From an uncultured Bacteroidota bacterium (GTDB lineage: Bacteria; Bacteroidota; Bacteroidia; Chitinophagales; Chitinophagaceae), in assembly GCA_903825095.1 (NCBI GenBank), contig CAIJZF010000229.1, positions 1 through 64,000 of the forward strand: 64,000 nt of DNA, read 5' to 3'. The position numbers were made by a program, and so were the translations under genes. The notes beneath the pieces are model-generated. The model was given only the letters and a program-made list of their open reading frames with translations, did not search any database and was not told the DNA's origin. Shown here in pieces: positions 52,147 through 60,003 of this stretch. The first letter of the stretch is position 1. Every line of letters begins with the position of its first letter.

Positions 52147-52757
52147 TGAGTTTAAAAAGTTTACAAGAAAGAGCAGGAGTTGCAGCTGATGGCGCATTTG
52201 GTCCTGGAACAATGAAAGCCGGAATGGCGTTATTGAAATTAACACCTGTACGTGCAGCACATTTCTTTGCACAAACATCACATGAAACAGGTGGTTTCAA
52301 AGCATTTAGTGAAAACCTTAACTATTCAGCATCAGGTTTGCAAGGTATCTTTGGAAAATATTTCCCTGGTACACTAGAAGAATCTTACGCTCGTAACCCT
52401 GAAAAAATTGCTAACCGCGTTTACGCTAGCAGAATGGGTAACGGAGATGAAGCATCAGGTGATGGATGGAAATACAGAGGTCGTGGTGCATTACAATTGA
52501 CTGGTAAAGCTAATTATGAGGCATTTGCAAAGTATTTAGGTACAAACGAAGTTGTAACAAACCCAGACCTAGTTGCTACAAAATATGCTTTCGAATCAGC
52601 AATGTTCTTCTTTGAAAGAAACAAATTGTGGGAAATCTGTGATAAAGGAATCAACGATGCTGCTATTTTAGCATTGACAAAACGTATCAACGGAGGTACT
52701 CATGGTTTGGACGATAGAATGGCTAAAACCAAAAAATACTGGGAATACGTAAAATAA
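52146..52757 (+). CDS. GH19 chitinase-like endolysin
   Basis: The protein has 203 residues. The N-terminal 30 residues (SLQERAGVAADGAFGPGTMKAG) look like a short peptidoglycan-binding motif. Catalytic landmarks of GH19 are SHETGGFKAFSENLNYSA (catalytic Glu 47) and YRGRGALQLTGKANYEAF. It cuts the glycan strands of peptidoglycan at lysis and has no signal peptide, so it depends on the holin candidate upstream. A strong terminator follows. Confidence 0.92.
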   Translation: MSLKSLQERAGVAADGAFGPGTMKAGMALLKLTPVRAAHFFAQTSHETGGFKAFSENLNYSASGLQGIFGKYFPGTLEESYARNPEKIANRVYASRMGNGDEASGDGWKYRGRGALQLTGKANYEAFAKYLGTNEVVTNPDLVATKYAFESAMFFFERNKLWEICDKGINDAAILALTKRINGGTHGLDDRMAKTKKYWEYVK

Positions 52758-52779
52758 TTGTTTTCTCTAGAAATAATTG

Positions 52780-52806
52780 GAGCCCCATTTAGGGGCTCTT
52801 TTTTTC
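52780..52806 (+). terminator. Rho-independent terminator after endolysin
   Basis: A 7-bp stem GAGCCCC / GGGGCTC with an ATTTA loop is followed by a long T run. Confidence 0.9.
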
Positions 52807-52821
52807 CTTATATACTCCCAA

Positions 52822-52829
52822 TATTTATA
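52822..52829 (+). promoter_or_regulatory. Putative late promoter box TATTTATA
   Basis: This exact copy lies 15 nt before the large fibre gene at 52837, directly after a terminator. Confidence 0.65.
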
Positions 52830-52836
52830 AGCCGAT

Positions 52837-55800
52837 ATGGAGAAGTTTTTAAAAAATCAACAGATACCCCTTACACAGGTAATAGACCCAAACACAGGAC
52901 AAGCATATTATGCTCCTCAAAATGTTGTTTATCAAGACAAAAACAATACAGGTACAACATCCCTTAAAGGTGTAATAGTTGATAGTGCAACTTCGTCATC
53001 TTATGCTTTAACTGCTTCATATGCTATGAATGGTGGAGGAGGTGGATCTACTAATACTGGTTCTTTATTAACTACTGCATCCTTTTCTAATCCTAATTTA
53101 ACATTTACTAAAGGAAATGGTAGTACATTCAATGTAAGTTTACTTTCATTAATTCCTACTAGTGCTTCATATGCTTTAAGTGCTTCATTTGCAACCACAG
53201 CATTAAGTGCTTCATGGGCCCCAAGTGCTGGAGGAGCGGCATTCCCATTTACTGGGTCAGCACAAATTACAGGCAGTTTGGGTGTTACAGGTTCAATTAA
53301 TGGTTTACGAATTGGTAATGGTGGTGGTAATGTTGCATCCAATATAGCAATTGGAACAGAAACTACTCTAAGTGGTTCTGCAACTGGTACCAATAACATT
53401 GCAATTGGTGGTTGTGCTTTAAGAACTTTATCATCGGGGTATGGTAATGCTGCTATCGGTTTCCGTGCATTAGCTAATACTACTACAGGTAAAAGTAACA
53501 CTGCAATTGGTTACATGGCTTTGAATACTAATAGCACAGGTTGTCAAAATGTAGCAATTGGTAGATATGCATTACAAACTAATAATGGTAAAAATAACAT
53601 AGGAATAGGACATGTAGCTTTACGAAATAACACATCCGGATGTAATAATCTAGCAATTGGATATTTTAATTTATACGCAAACACAACCGGGCGTTATAAT
53701 GTAGCTTTAGGTATAACTTCATTGAGATGTAACACCATTGGATGTCATAATACTGCTGGGGGAGGATTATGGTCATTGCGAAATAATACAACAGGGTGTG
53801 ATAATATTGCTATTGGATATATGGCATTATGTAGTAATACCACAGCAAATAACAATACAGCTTTAGGTAAATATTCTTTACGTTGTAATACAACCGGAGC
53901 TAATAATACAGCAATAGGTTCTGGTTCCTTAAGTTTTAATACAAACGGATGTGATAACACAGCAATAGGTCTACATGCTTTGCAGGCTAACACAACCGGA
54001 TACCGAAATGTAGCAATAGGCCCACAAACATTATGTAGCAATACAATTGGAAATTATAATACAGCGATAGGTTTTAAAGCTTTAAGCGGAACTACATCAG
54101 GTAATGACAATGTTGCAATAGGTAGATATTCGTTATGTTCCGCCGTAACCGGTAACCATAACATAGCAATAGGTCGAAATACTCTAGGCAAAACTACAAG
54201 CGGAGATAATAACATAGCGCTAGGTAATACTGCTTTATACAACAATACAACCGGGGTAAGTAACACAGCAGTTGGTCTCGGTAGTTTACAATCAAATACA
54301 GGTGGTGGAAAAAATACAGCTATTGGTGTTGGTAACTTGGCGTCTAATACAACCGGTAATTATGGTACGGCAATAGGTTATAATGCTTTAAGAAATAACA
54401 CAACCGGAAACGATAATATAGCAATTGGGAATGCAGCATTACGTAGTAATACAACTGGATTCTTAAATATAGCAATAGGCCGATATGCTTCACGATATAC
54501 TACAACTGGAACTTGTAATATTGTATTTGGATATATGGCTGCTAAGGCTAACAGTTCAAATGCTAATTTAACATCCCTAACTAACTCAGTCGTAATAGGT
54601 GCTAACACAAAACCATCCGCAAGTGGTGACACAAATGAAATCGTAATTGGAGATGCCGCAATAGGATTAGGTTCAAATACTACCGTAATTGGTAATTCAT
54701 CTACTACCAGAGCTTGTATTTTTGGACAATTAACAGCAGGTGGATTTACAGGATCATTAGCTGGAACAGCTTCATTTGCAGTATCTGCTTCATGGGCCCC
54801 AAGTACTGGAGGAGGAGCGGCATTCCCATTTACTGGATCAGCACAAATTACTGGAAGTTTAGGCGTTACTGGTTCAATTTCAACAAGTGGATCAATTGGA
54901 ACAATCAATGGTTTATCTATTAGTAGAGGAAAGGGTAACATTTCATCTAACGTTTCAATTGGTGTAGAAAGGGCATTTAGTAATTCAAATACTGGTGTAA
55001 GAAATGTAGCAATAGGGCAAAGTGTTTTACAATACAACACCACAGGACAAGATAATACAGCAATTGGTCAATATGCGTTATGTACCAACACAACCGGAAC
55101 AAGCAACACAGCGTTAGGTAGATTTAGTTTATCACTTAACACAACAGGAAACTATAACACAGCACTCAGCTCCGGCACTTTAACTAGCAATACAACGGGA
55201 TGTCATAACACTGCAATAGGCGCAAATGCTTTAAACTGCAATACAACCGGATGTCAAAACGTTGCTTTAGGTAATGTTGCTTTACAACTTAACACCACAG
55301 GAAAACACAATACAGCAATAGGCAATGGTGCTTTAAATGGAAATGGAATTGGATGCTATAATACAGCAATAGGTTTTAAAGCTTTATCGTACTTCAATGC
55401 ATCTAACAATATTGCTGTAGGTAAATGTGCACTTAGAGGAACATACCAGTATGATGGAGCTACGGAAACATCATGTAAATGGACCGGTGCAAGTAATATA
55501 GCATTAGGATTTAAAGCATCATATTTAAACACAACTGGATGCTACAATACAGCAATTGGTATATGTGCTTTAAGTAACAATACAACCGGAAACTTTAACG
55601 TCGCATTAGGTCTATCCTCATCATTTGCAACTATATTAGGAAACAATAATATTTCCCTAGGAAAATCATCATTACAATCCAACACTAGTCCTACAGGAAG
55701 TAATATTGCTTTAGGGTATCTTGCTTTATGTGCCAATATTGGTGGGAATAATAATATTGCAATAGGTAGTAAAGCCTTTAAAGATAGCCCTCCCACACTT

Positions 55801-56022
55801 TCCCAAACTTGTTGCCATAACATTGGTCTTGGATACAATACCCAATTTACAGGAAGTTTTTCAGTAATATTAGGTAAAGATGCCAAATCAACAACAAGTA
55901 ATCAATTTGTAGTAGGTAGTGTAGGAACTAATGTAGGAGTAGTAGTATCACAAGTAAATACATCTTCCCAATATTGGGAAGTAGTAATTAATGGAGTTGT
56001 ACGAAAAATCTTACTTGCTTAA
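52837..56022 (+). CDS. Giant fibre protein with two NTAIG repeat arrays
   Basis: The protein has 1061 residues. A short N-terminal part (SSYALTASY repeats) leads into an FPFTGSAQITGSLGVTGS module, then a first array of about 22 NxAIG repeats (about 185-565). The exit module follows (EIVIGDAAIGLGSNTTVIGN, about 605), then a second FPFTGSAQITGSLGVTGS module (about 660) and a second array (about 720-980). The C-terminus is a small beta unit (SSQYWEVVINGVVRKILLA). The internal duplication and the modules shared with the fibre at 8741 show recombination among fibre genes. It forms a complete, separately terminated transcription unit. Confidence 0.87.
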   Translation: MEKFLKNQQIPLTQVIDPNTGQAYYAPQNVVYQDKNNTGTTSLKGVIVDSATSSSYALTASYAMNGGGGGSTNTGSLLTTASFSNPNLTFTKGNGSTFNVSLLSLIPTSASYALSASFATTALSASWAPSAGGAAFPFTGSAQITGSLGVTGSINGLRIGNGGGNVASNIAIGTETTLSGSATGTNNIAIGGCALRTLSSGYGNAAIGFRALANTTTGKSNTAIGYMALNTNSTGCQNVAIGRYALQTNNGKNNIGIGHVALRNNTSGCNNLAIGYFNLYANTTGRYNVALGITSLRCNTIGCHNTAGGGLWSLRNNTTGCDNIAIGYMALCSNTTANNNTALGKYSLRCNTTGANNTAIGSGSLSFNTNGCDNTAIGLHALQANTTGYRNVAIGPQTLCSNTIGNYNTAIGFKALSGTTSGNDNVAIGRYSLCSAVTGNHNIAIGRNTLGKTTSGDNNIALGNTALYNNTTGVSNTAVGLGSLQSNTGGGKNTAIGVGNLASNTTGNYGTAIGYNALRNNTTGNDNIAIGNAALRSNTTGFLNIAIGRYASRYTTTGTCNIVFGYMAAKANSSNANLTSLTNSVVIGANTKPSASGDTNEIVIGDAAIGLGSNTTVIGNSSTTRACIFGQLTAGGFTGSLAGTASFAVSASWAPSTGGGAAFPFTGSAQITGSLGVTGSISTSGSIGTINGLSISRGKGNISSNVSIGVERAFSNSNTGVRNVAIGQSVLQYNTTGQDNTAIGQYALCTNTTGTSNTALGRFSLSLNTTGNYNTALSSGTLTSNTTGCHNTAIGANALNCNTTGCQNVALGNVALQLNTTGKHNTAIGNGALNGNGIGCYNTAIGFKALSYFNASNNIAVGKCALRGTYQYDGATETSCKWTGASNIALGFKASYLNTTGCYNTAIGICALSNNTTGNFNVALGLSSSFATILGNNNISLGKSSLQSNTSPTGSNIALGYLALCANIGGNNNIAIGSKAFKDSPPTLSQTCCHNIGLGYNTQFTGSFSVILGKDAKSTTSNQFVVGSVGTNVGVVVSQVNTSSQYWEVVINGVVRKILLA
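53395..54520 (+). repeat. First NTAIG tandem array (about 51-bp units)
   Basis: About 22 units, nearly all 17 codons, with a few 16- or 18-codon variants (for example QTNNGKNNIGIG and the TAGGGLWSL unit). The consensus is that of the array at 9119. Confidence 0.85.
55003..55780 (+). repeat. Second NTAIG tandem array (about 51-bp units)
   Basis: About 14 units, more degenerate toward the end. One unit near 55450 carries a longer insert (YQYDGATETSCKW). Confidence 0.8.
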
Positions 56023-56029
56023 AAAAATT

Positions 56030-56050
56030 AGGCTCCCATAGGGAGCCTTT
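56030..56050 (+). terminator. Rho-independent terminator after giant fibre gene
   Basis: An 8-bp stem AGGCTCCC / GGGAGCCT with an ATA loop and a short T run. It separates the late fibre gene from the early block that follows. Confidence 0.8.
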
Positions 56051-56051
56051 G

Positions 56052-56059
56052 TACATTTA
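56052..56059 (+). promoter_or_regulatory. Bacteroidota-like -7 box (TACATTTA) before gene 56075
   Basis: TACATTTAG lies 23 nt before the ATG and is followed by AATAAAGGTTATG. It directly follows a terminator, so it is well placed to start the early block. Confidence 0.45.
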
Positions 56060-56074
56060 GGGAAAATAAAGGTT

Positions 56075-56665
56075 ATGTACGCATTTATTAAAGAAGGAAG
56101 TATTCGTCACAGTAAAGAAATGGTTATGGAGCATATCAAAAAGCTTCAACCACTAAACTACAATCGATTTATGTGGTGGAGAACACACACCGACAAAGTT
56201 ACTCCATTAGGCAAACGTGCTTTACTCAAAGACCGTATCCTAAACGGGGATTTCAATCCATCTTCCTATTTTTGGCAAGCACAATTAGCACTTTATGTTG
56301 CCAAAGACAAACTTGACTTGAGAATCCACGATACTCGTTACCAACTTGATCTTGCTGGTGTTGATTTTCAACGTCACAAAAAATTAATGGAAGACTTTGA
56401 GAAGGAAGAAAAAGCACGTATATTTGCTTTATATGAAGCATTTTCTTCCGAATATAACATTACAAAAGAAGAACTAGAGGAAGAGTTCCTCAAATGGCCA
56501 GGTGATATTATGAGTTTCTATTACTATGCAGAGGAATTTATCTACAAAACACCAGCATCCAATAGAAAAGAAGGACGTGGACGCCCTAAAAAAGTAAGAA
56601 CTGAAACTTTACCTAGAGTTTTACAACCAAAACGAGGTAGAGGTAGACCAAAAACAAAAATATGA
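56075..56665 (+). CDS. Helical early protein with two C-terminal AT-hook-like motifs
   Basis: The protein has 196 residues. The body is helical, charged and Tyr/Trp-rich (NRFMWWRTHTDKVTPLGKRALLKDRIL). The last 35 residues are basic and contain GRGRPKK and RGRGRPK, the AT-hook core that binds the minor groove of AT-rich DNA. It could be a DNA-binding regulator or nucleoid-type protein acting on host or phage DNA. No enzyme motif was recognised. It is the first gene after the fibre terminator, with an early-type promoter box. Confidence 0.7.
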   Translation: MYAFIKEGSIRHSKEMVMEHIKKLQPLNYNRFMWWRTHTDKVTPLGKRALLKDRILNGDFNPSSYFWQAQLALYVAKDKLDLRIHDTRYQLDLAGVDFQRHKKLMEDFEKEEKARIFALYEAFSSEYNITKEELEEEFLKWPGDIMSFYYYAEEFIYKTPASNRKEGRGRPKKVRTETLPRVLQPKRGRGRPKTKI

Positions 56666-56898
56666 AAATGAACCTAGAATACCCCCAACCAAATCAAGTT
56701 TGGCAACACTACAAAGGTGGAAAATACCAAATTGTAGCAATGTGTAATCATACAACTACAGATGAAGTACTTGTAATATACAAGTCAATGTCATTTGGAG
56801 GTTTCCATGCTCGTCCGTATAGTGAGTGGCATGAACAAGTTGGAGAAACAAAAGCAGCAGGATTCCCAATTTACCGTTTTGAAAAAATAACATATTAA
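56662..56898 (+). CDS. DUF1653-like protein
   Basis: The protein has 78 residues. It carries the DUF1653 pattern: VWQHYKGGKYQIVAMCNHTTTDEVLVIYKS, FHARPYSEWHEQV and a terminal YRFEKI. The family is a small beta-barrel of unknown function found in bacteria and phages. Its ATG overlaps the upstream stop (ATGA); an ATG two codons later is an alternative start. Confidence 0.85.
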   Translation: MKMNLEYPQPNQVWQHYKGGKYQIVAMCNHTTTDEVLVIYKSMSFGGFHARPYSEWHEQVGETKAAGFPIYRFEKITY

Positions 56899-56908
56899 GG
56901 GTAAATTA

Positions 56909-57325
56909 ATGGAACTACTAAACACACACCCAATTAAAAAAAGTGACTTAGGTTTCCATGGAAATTTATTCGGCGGTAAACTCCTATCCTGGATTGATGC
57001 TTCAGCAGCAGGTTATGCAATGCAATTATGTGATACACCAAGAATGGTAACAGTATCGATTGACCAATGTAACTTTGAGCGACCAGCTAAAGAATCTCAA
57101 CTGTTGAAAATCTATGGACATCCAAAACGTGTAGGAAATACCTCAATAACTCTTTACATGGAAGCAAGAGCACATAACGTTTATACAGGTAAACAGGATC
57201 TTGTATTGAAAACAAATACTACATTTGTTCAAATTGATGAAGGTGGTAATCCAATCCCACTCAATGAAAAAGCTAAAAAGAGAATTAATGGAATGCTTGG
57301 AGAAAACTTGGTTTTTGAAAAATAA
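56909..57325 (+). CDS. Hotdog-fold acyl-CoA thioesterase-like protein
   Basis: The protein has 138 residues. N-terminal GNLFGGKLLSWIDASAAGYAMQLC is the hotdog helix with the NxFGG motif of YciA/BFIT-type thioesterases, and the catalytic Asp is likely in WIDAS. Central strands (MVTVSIDQCNFERPAKESQLLKIYG) and the LVLKTNTTFVQID strand complete the fold. These enzymes hydrolyse acyl-CoA. A single small gene in an early phage block is unusual; a role in membrane lipid change or in deacylating a signalling molecule is speculation. Confidence 0.85.
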   Translation: MELLNTHPIKKSDLGFHGNLFGGKLLSWIDASAAGYAMQLCDTPRMVTVSIDQCNFERPAKESQLLKIYGHPKRVGNTSITLYMEARAHNVYTGKQDLVLKTNTTFVQIDEGGNPIPLNEKAKKRINGMLGENLVFEK

Positions 57326-57330
57326 TTTTG

Positions 57331-57338
57331 TATATTCC
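57331..57338 (+). promoter_or_regulatory. Bacteroidota-like -7 box (TATATTCC) before gene 57358
   Basis: The sequence TTTTGTATATTCC lies 27 nt before the ATG and is followed by AATAAGAAGTTATG, the early start context. Confidence 0.35.
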
Positions 57339-57357
57339 AATTATAAAATAAGAAGTT

Positions 57358-57597
57358 ATGACATTTAGAAAAAAAGTAAAATCCAAATTTAAGTTGTTTT
57401 TACGCAGTATGGGAATGCTTTGTAAGAAACCAACGGAACCTTCAAAACGAATCCGTATTTCAAAAACCCTTAACCCCGATGGTACAACTATTGAACATGG
57501 TAGAATAACTGAACAACCTTTGTATACAGGAAACACATTTGAATCCGAACTACACATTTACAATGAGATTAAAAACACAGTAAAGAAAAATAAATAA
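57358..57597 (+). CDS. Small basic early protein, unknown
   Basis: The protein has 79 residues, strongly basic in its first half (FRKKVKSKFKLFLRSMGMLCKKPTEPSKRIRI) with a short beta part. It has no motif I recognise. The AAGAAGTTATG start context and position mark it as an early gene. Confidence 0.55.
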   Translation: MTFRKKVKSKFKLFLRSMGMLCKKPTEPSKRIRISKTLNPDGTTIEHGRITEQPLYTGNTFESELHIYNEIKNTVKKNK

Positions 57598-57617
57598 ACC
57601 CCCCAAAAATAAGAGTT

Positions 57618-57941
57618 ATGAAAATCGAAAGAGAAAAAGTTATGAGTTTATTGAAACCGGCTATGAATGTTATCATTATAGCAGCTGTTGGAACTGCTAT
57701 GTTCCGTTTAGGAATTGCTTATCAAAACCACGAAAGTAAAAAATCCACCAAAGTAGAAAACCCTTACGCACATGCGTTTTCACCTGAGGAAATTTCAATT
57801 GCAGTCAACGAATCAAACGAGCTGATCATGATTGAACGCTCAACTGGAAAATACATTGTATATTCAGATCAAATTGGCCAAACTATCTTTGGAATGTACG
57901 CCAATCGTATTCACCAAGAGGTAGTGAATGCTGGTAAATAG
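57618..57941 (+). CDS. Single-pass membrane protein, unknown
   Basis: The protein has 107 residues. One hydrophobic segment at about 13-33 (PAMNVIIIAAVGTAMFRLGIAYQ) is followed by a soluble domain (EEISIAVNESNELIMIERSTGKYIVYSDQIGQTIFGMY). It overlaps the transglycosylase gene by 14 nt, so the two products are likely made together, perhaps as a membrane-linked wall-remodelling pair. Confidence 0.6.
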   Translation: MKIEREKVMSLLKPAMNVIIIAAVGTAMFRLGIAYQNHESKKSTKVENPYAHAFSPEEISIAVNESNELIMIERSTGKYIVYSDQIGQTIFGMYANRIHQEVVNAGK

Positions 57942-58449
57942 TATTAAAATCGGTATTGTAGCGGGGGCAGTTATTGCCACCGCTCTTACTGTTACTGATC
58001 CGGAAGTGCAATCAACTCAAGAAGCGCGCATTCCGGGCAGTATCGATCAAGGATCACCACCATCGTTGAAGATGTATAAGTACATTAAAGCATACGCTGA
58101 TACATTTGATATTCCGTTGAATTATGCATTTGGAATAGCATATTGTGAAACAAGATATAGTGGCCCATTCCACTGGAAATACAACCCAGCTCAAACATCT
58201 TATACAGGAGCTGAAGGTCCAATGCAAATCTTGCTTTCAACCGCGAGATATTTAAATAGAGATAAAGTTTCTCGCACTCGCTTACGTACAGATATTGAAT
58301 ATAATGTAAAAACATCGTTGTACTACTTGAGACGTTTATACAATCGCTACAAAAACTGGCCAATTGTATTTGGATGTTACAATACAGGTTATCCTAGAGT
58401 AAACGATTACGCAAGAAGAGTTACGAATTTTAAAATAAATTGGAGATGA
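57928..58449 (+). CDS. Exported lytic transglycosylase (SLT-type)
   Basis: The protein has 173 residues. An N-terminal hydrophobic segment (IKIGIVAGAVIATALTV) serves as signal or anchor. The SLT fold is readable: FGIAYCETRYSGPFHWKYNPAQTSYTGAEGPMQILLSTARYL, with catalytic Glu in CETRY, then SLYYLRRLYNRYKNWPIVFGCYNTG. The enzyme cuts peptidoglycan glycan strands to anhydro-sugars. It is distinct from the GH19 endolysin; as an early gene it may loosen the wall for entry-related or secretion functions. Confidence 0.85.
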   Translation: MLVNSIKIGIVAGAVIATALTVTDPEVQSTQEARIPGSIDQGSPPSLKMYKYIKAYADTFDIPLNYAFGIAYCETRYSGPFHWKYNPAQTSYTGAEGPMQILLSTARYLNRDKVSRTRLRTDIEYNVKTSLYYLRRLYNRYKNWPIVFGCYNTGYPRVNDYARRVTNFKINWR

Positions 58450-58694
58450 AACAAGTAGTTTGTATAAACGATAAAAACATGCCTGAAGGTGCAGCAGTAG
58501 TGAAAGGCAGAGAATATAATGTAGTAGAGGAATTTGTAAACAACTATGACCAGCGAGTTTACATTATTGAAGGTATCGTAAATGATGGTACTACCAAAAT
58601 GGGATTACGTTGGGTTGGATACGATGCCGCTCGATTTGCAGAACCAGAAACATTAATGGAAGAAAGTTACGAACACGCATACGCAGAAAATTAA
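58446..58694 (+). CDS. Small conserved-type early protein, unknown
   Basis: The protein has 82 residues from ATG at 58446 (ATGA overlap with the preceding stop). It is small and beta-rich (QVVCINDKNMPEGAAVVKGREYNVVEEFVNNYDQRVYIIEGIV), resembling short barrel proteins common in phage early regions. No function is known to me. A TTG 6 nt upstream is a less likely start. Confidence 0.6.
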   Translation: MKQVVCINDKNMPEGAAVVKGREYNVVEEFVNNYDQRVYIIEGIVNDGTTKMGLRWVGYDAARFAEPETLMEESYEHAYAEN

Positions 58695-58695
58695 T

Positions 58696-59493
58696 ATGAA
58701 AAAAGTAAAAATATCACATGAAACACCTTTTTGTTTATTAGAGAGAAGTTTTGAATTTAATGACTACCAGTATGCTCTTCCCCATTTGCTAGAATTAAAC
58801 GAGGAATATAGGAACCATTTTATTAAATGTAAAGAAATAGGAGTTGAAATTTACTTAGACAACAGCCTTCATGAACTAGGTTATGCAATGGATGCAGATA
58901 TCCTTCTTAAATGGATAGATATTCTTAGACCTTCAAACTTTTTCATCCCAGATGTATGGGAAGATTATGCTGCTTCAATTCGAAACGCAAAACAATGGGT
59001 TAAAGTACAATTACCTGAAGAAGTAACTAAAGTAGCAGTAGTACAAGCAAAATCTATATATGAAGCGGGATTGTGTGTACAAGCATATCGTGATTTAGGT
59101 TATAAGAAAATTGCATTTTCATATGGTGCCGAATACTATCATAGCGAAATGTGCCCACATCCAAACAAAGATTTAGGTAAAGCAATTGGACGTTTTATGG
59201 TTCTATCAACTTTCCAAAACAATAAAACACTTTTACCAAACGATCGAGTACATTTGCTTGGAACTGCATCTCCTATTGAATTTGGAATGTATAAAAATAT
59301 GCCATTCATTGAGTCAATTGATACTTCAAATCCAATTATGGCTGCAATCGGTGAAGTACCTTATACTAAAATGGGGTTACATATGAAGCCAATTGCAAAT
59401 ATGAACAAATATCAAGACATAAGTATCGACTTTGTAGATGAAGGTTTAGTAGAATACAACGTTGAAATGTTTAGGCAGATAAATGGACTCTAA
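58696..59493 (+). CDS. DpdA-like (TGT-superfamily) DNA transglycosylase candidate
   Basis: The protein has 265 residues. It follows TGT landmarks: EIYLDNSLHELG (Asp 55, the general-base region), FFIPDVWEDY, an AVVQAKSIYEAG strand like the VQGG loop, then RVHLLGTASPIEFGMY and IESIDTSNPIMAA, where Asp 209 is in the place of the nucleophile. No Cys-rich zinc site is visible, and it is shorter than tRNA TGT. DpdA proteins swap guanine in DNA for a 7-deazaguanine base. Its neighbours QueC, QueD, QueE and FolE make the preQ0-type base. A terminator hairpin overlaps its stop codon. Confidence 0.75.
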   Translation: MKKVKISHETPFCLLERSFEFNDYQYALPHLLELNEEYRNHFIKCKEIGVEIYLDNSLHELGYAMDADILLKWIDILRPSNFFIPDVWEDYAASIRNAKQWVKVQLPEEVTKVAVVQAKSIYEAGLCVQAYRDLGYKKIAFSYGAEYYHSEMCPHPNKDLGKAIGRFMVLSTFQNNKTLLPNDRVHLLGTASPIEFGMYKNMPFIESIDTSNPIMAAIGEVPYTKMGLHMKPIANMNKYQDISIDFVDEGLVEYNVEMFRQINGL

Positions 59494-59515
59494 TTTGGAG
59501 TCCATATTTTCTTTT
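59483..59515 (+). terminator. Terminator hairpin overlapping stop of DpdA-like gene
   Basis: ATGGACTC (59483-59490) pairs perfectly with GAGTCCAT (59498-59505) around a 7-nt loop and is followed by TTTTCTTTT. The TAA stop at 59491-59493 lies in the loop. Confidence 0.75.
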
Positions 59516-59517
59516 AG

Positions 59518-59525
59518 TATATTGA
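59518..59525 (+). promoter_or_regulatory. Bacteroidota-like -7 box (TATATTGA) before gene 59542
   Basis: TATATTGA lies 24 nt before the ATG and directly after a terminator; AATAATAAGTTATG follows. Confidence 0.4.
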
Positions 59526-59541
59526 CACAAAATAATAAGTT

Positions 59542-59805
59542 ATGGAATATTTAAGTTTATATGATTACCTAAAAAGACCAGCAGGTGGTGAATTAGGTAG
59601 AGAAGTAGCACAAGCAGCTAGTAAAGCAGGTGTTAAATTACAAACCCGTGAGGTTTCAACCCCAAATTATACAGGAATAGTATATTTGTACCCTAAAGAC
59701 TTCTTGGATTTCCATTTTCGACCAGTAGATGAATTACCGGGGGCCGATGAGTGGAAAATGTCTATTAGTGACAGACAAGATTATGATGATGACCTCCCTT
59801 TCTAA
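59542..59805 (+). CDS. Small protein with an SSB-like acidic C-terminal tip
   Basis: The protein has 87 residues. The body (YDYLKRPAGGELGREVAQAASKAGVKLQTREVSTPNYTGIVYLYPKDFLDFHF) is alpha/beta with no known motif. It ends DYDDDLPF, nearly the same as the gp32-like SSB end DDEDDDLPF and the bacterial SSB tip DDDIPF. This peptide is the docking site for SSB partners, so the protein could compete for or share those partners. It follows a terminator and has its own early-type promoter. Confidence 0.65.
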   Translation: MEYLSLYDYLKRPAGGELGREVAQAASKAGVKLQTREVSTPNYTGIVYLYPKDFLDFHFRPVDELPGADEWKMSISDRQDYDDDLPF

Positions 59806-59953
59806 GCAAGAATTTGAAAAATACCGTGAGATTTGGAAATCTGAATGGTACGATCATTGGAGACTCTTGGATATTGACTTTGAAGCTTATATGTTGATGA
59901 AAGGATTAACCAAACAAGAATATAAAAATTTAAATAGCGAAATAAAGGTTTGA
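59783..59953 (+). CDS. Small helical protein overlapping upstream gene
   Basis: The protein has 56 residues, starting at the first of two consecutive ATGs within the end of the preceding gene (23-nt overlap). It is helical and charged (SKQEFEKYREIWKSEWYDHWRLLDIDFEAYMLMKGLTKQEYKNL). It may be translationally coupled. No family was recognised. Confidence 0.5.
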   Translation: MMMTSLSKQEFEKYREIWKSEWYDHWRLLDIDFEAYMLMKGLTKQEYKNLNSEIKV

Positions 59954-60003
59954 AGTTCCATAACCTACAAATACCGGAACAAAGTTTTAAAATTATAAAA
60001 AAT

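Noticed and set aside
52758..52967. 69-codon + frame after the endolysin
   Set aside because: It runs across a strong terminator, a late box and the start of the giant fibre gene.
54378..55043. 221-codon minus-strand open frame
   Set aside because: It is antisense to the NTAIG repeat gene; similar antisense frames appear over every fibre repeat, because the repeat DNA lacks antisense stops.
53395..55780. Possible CRISPR-like or other short direct-repeat array
   Set aside because: The repeats are in-frame coding units with wobble differences and no spacers of constant length.
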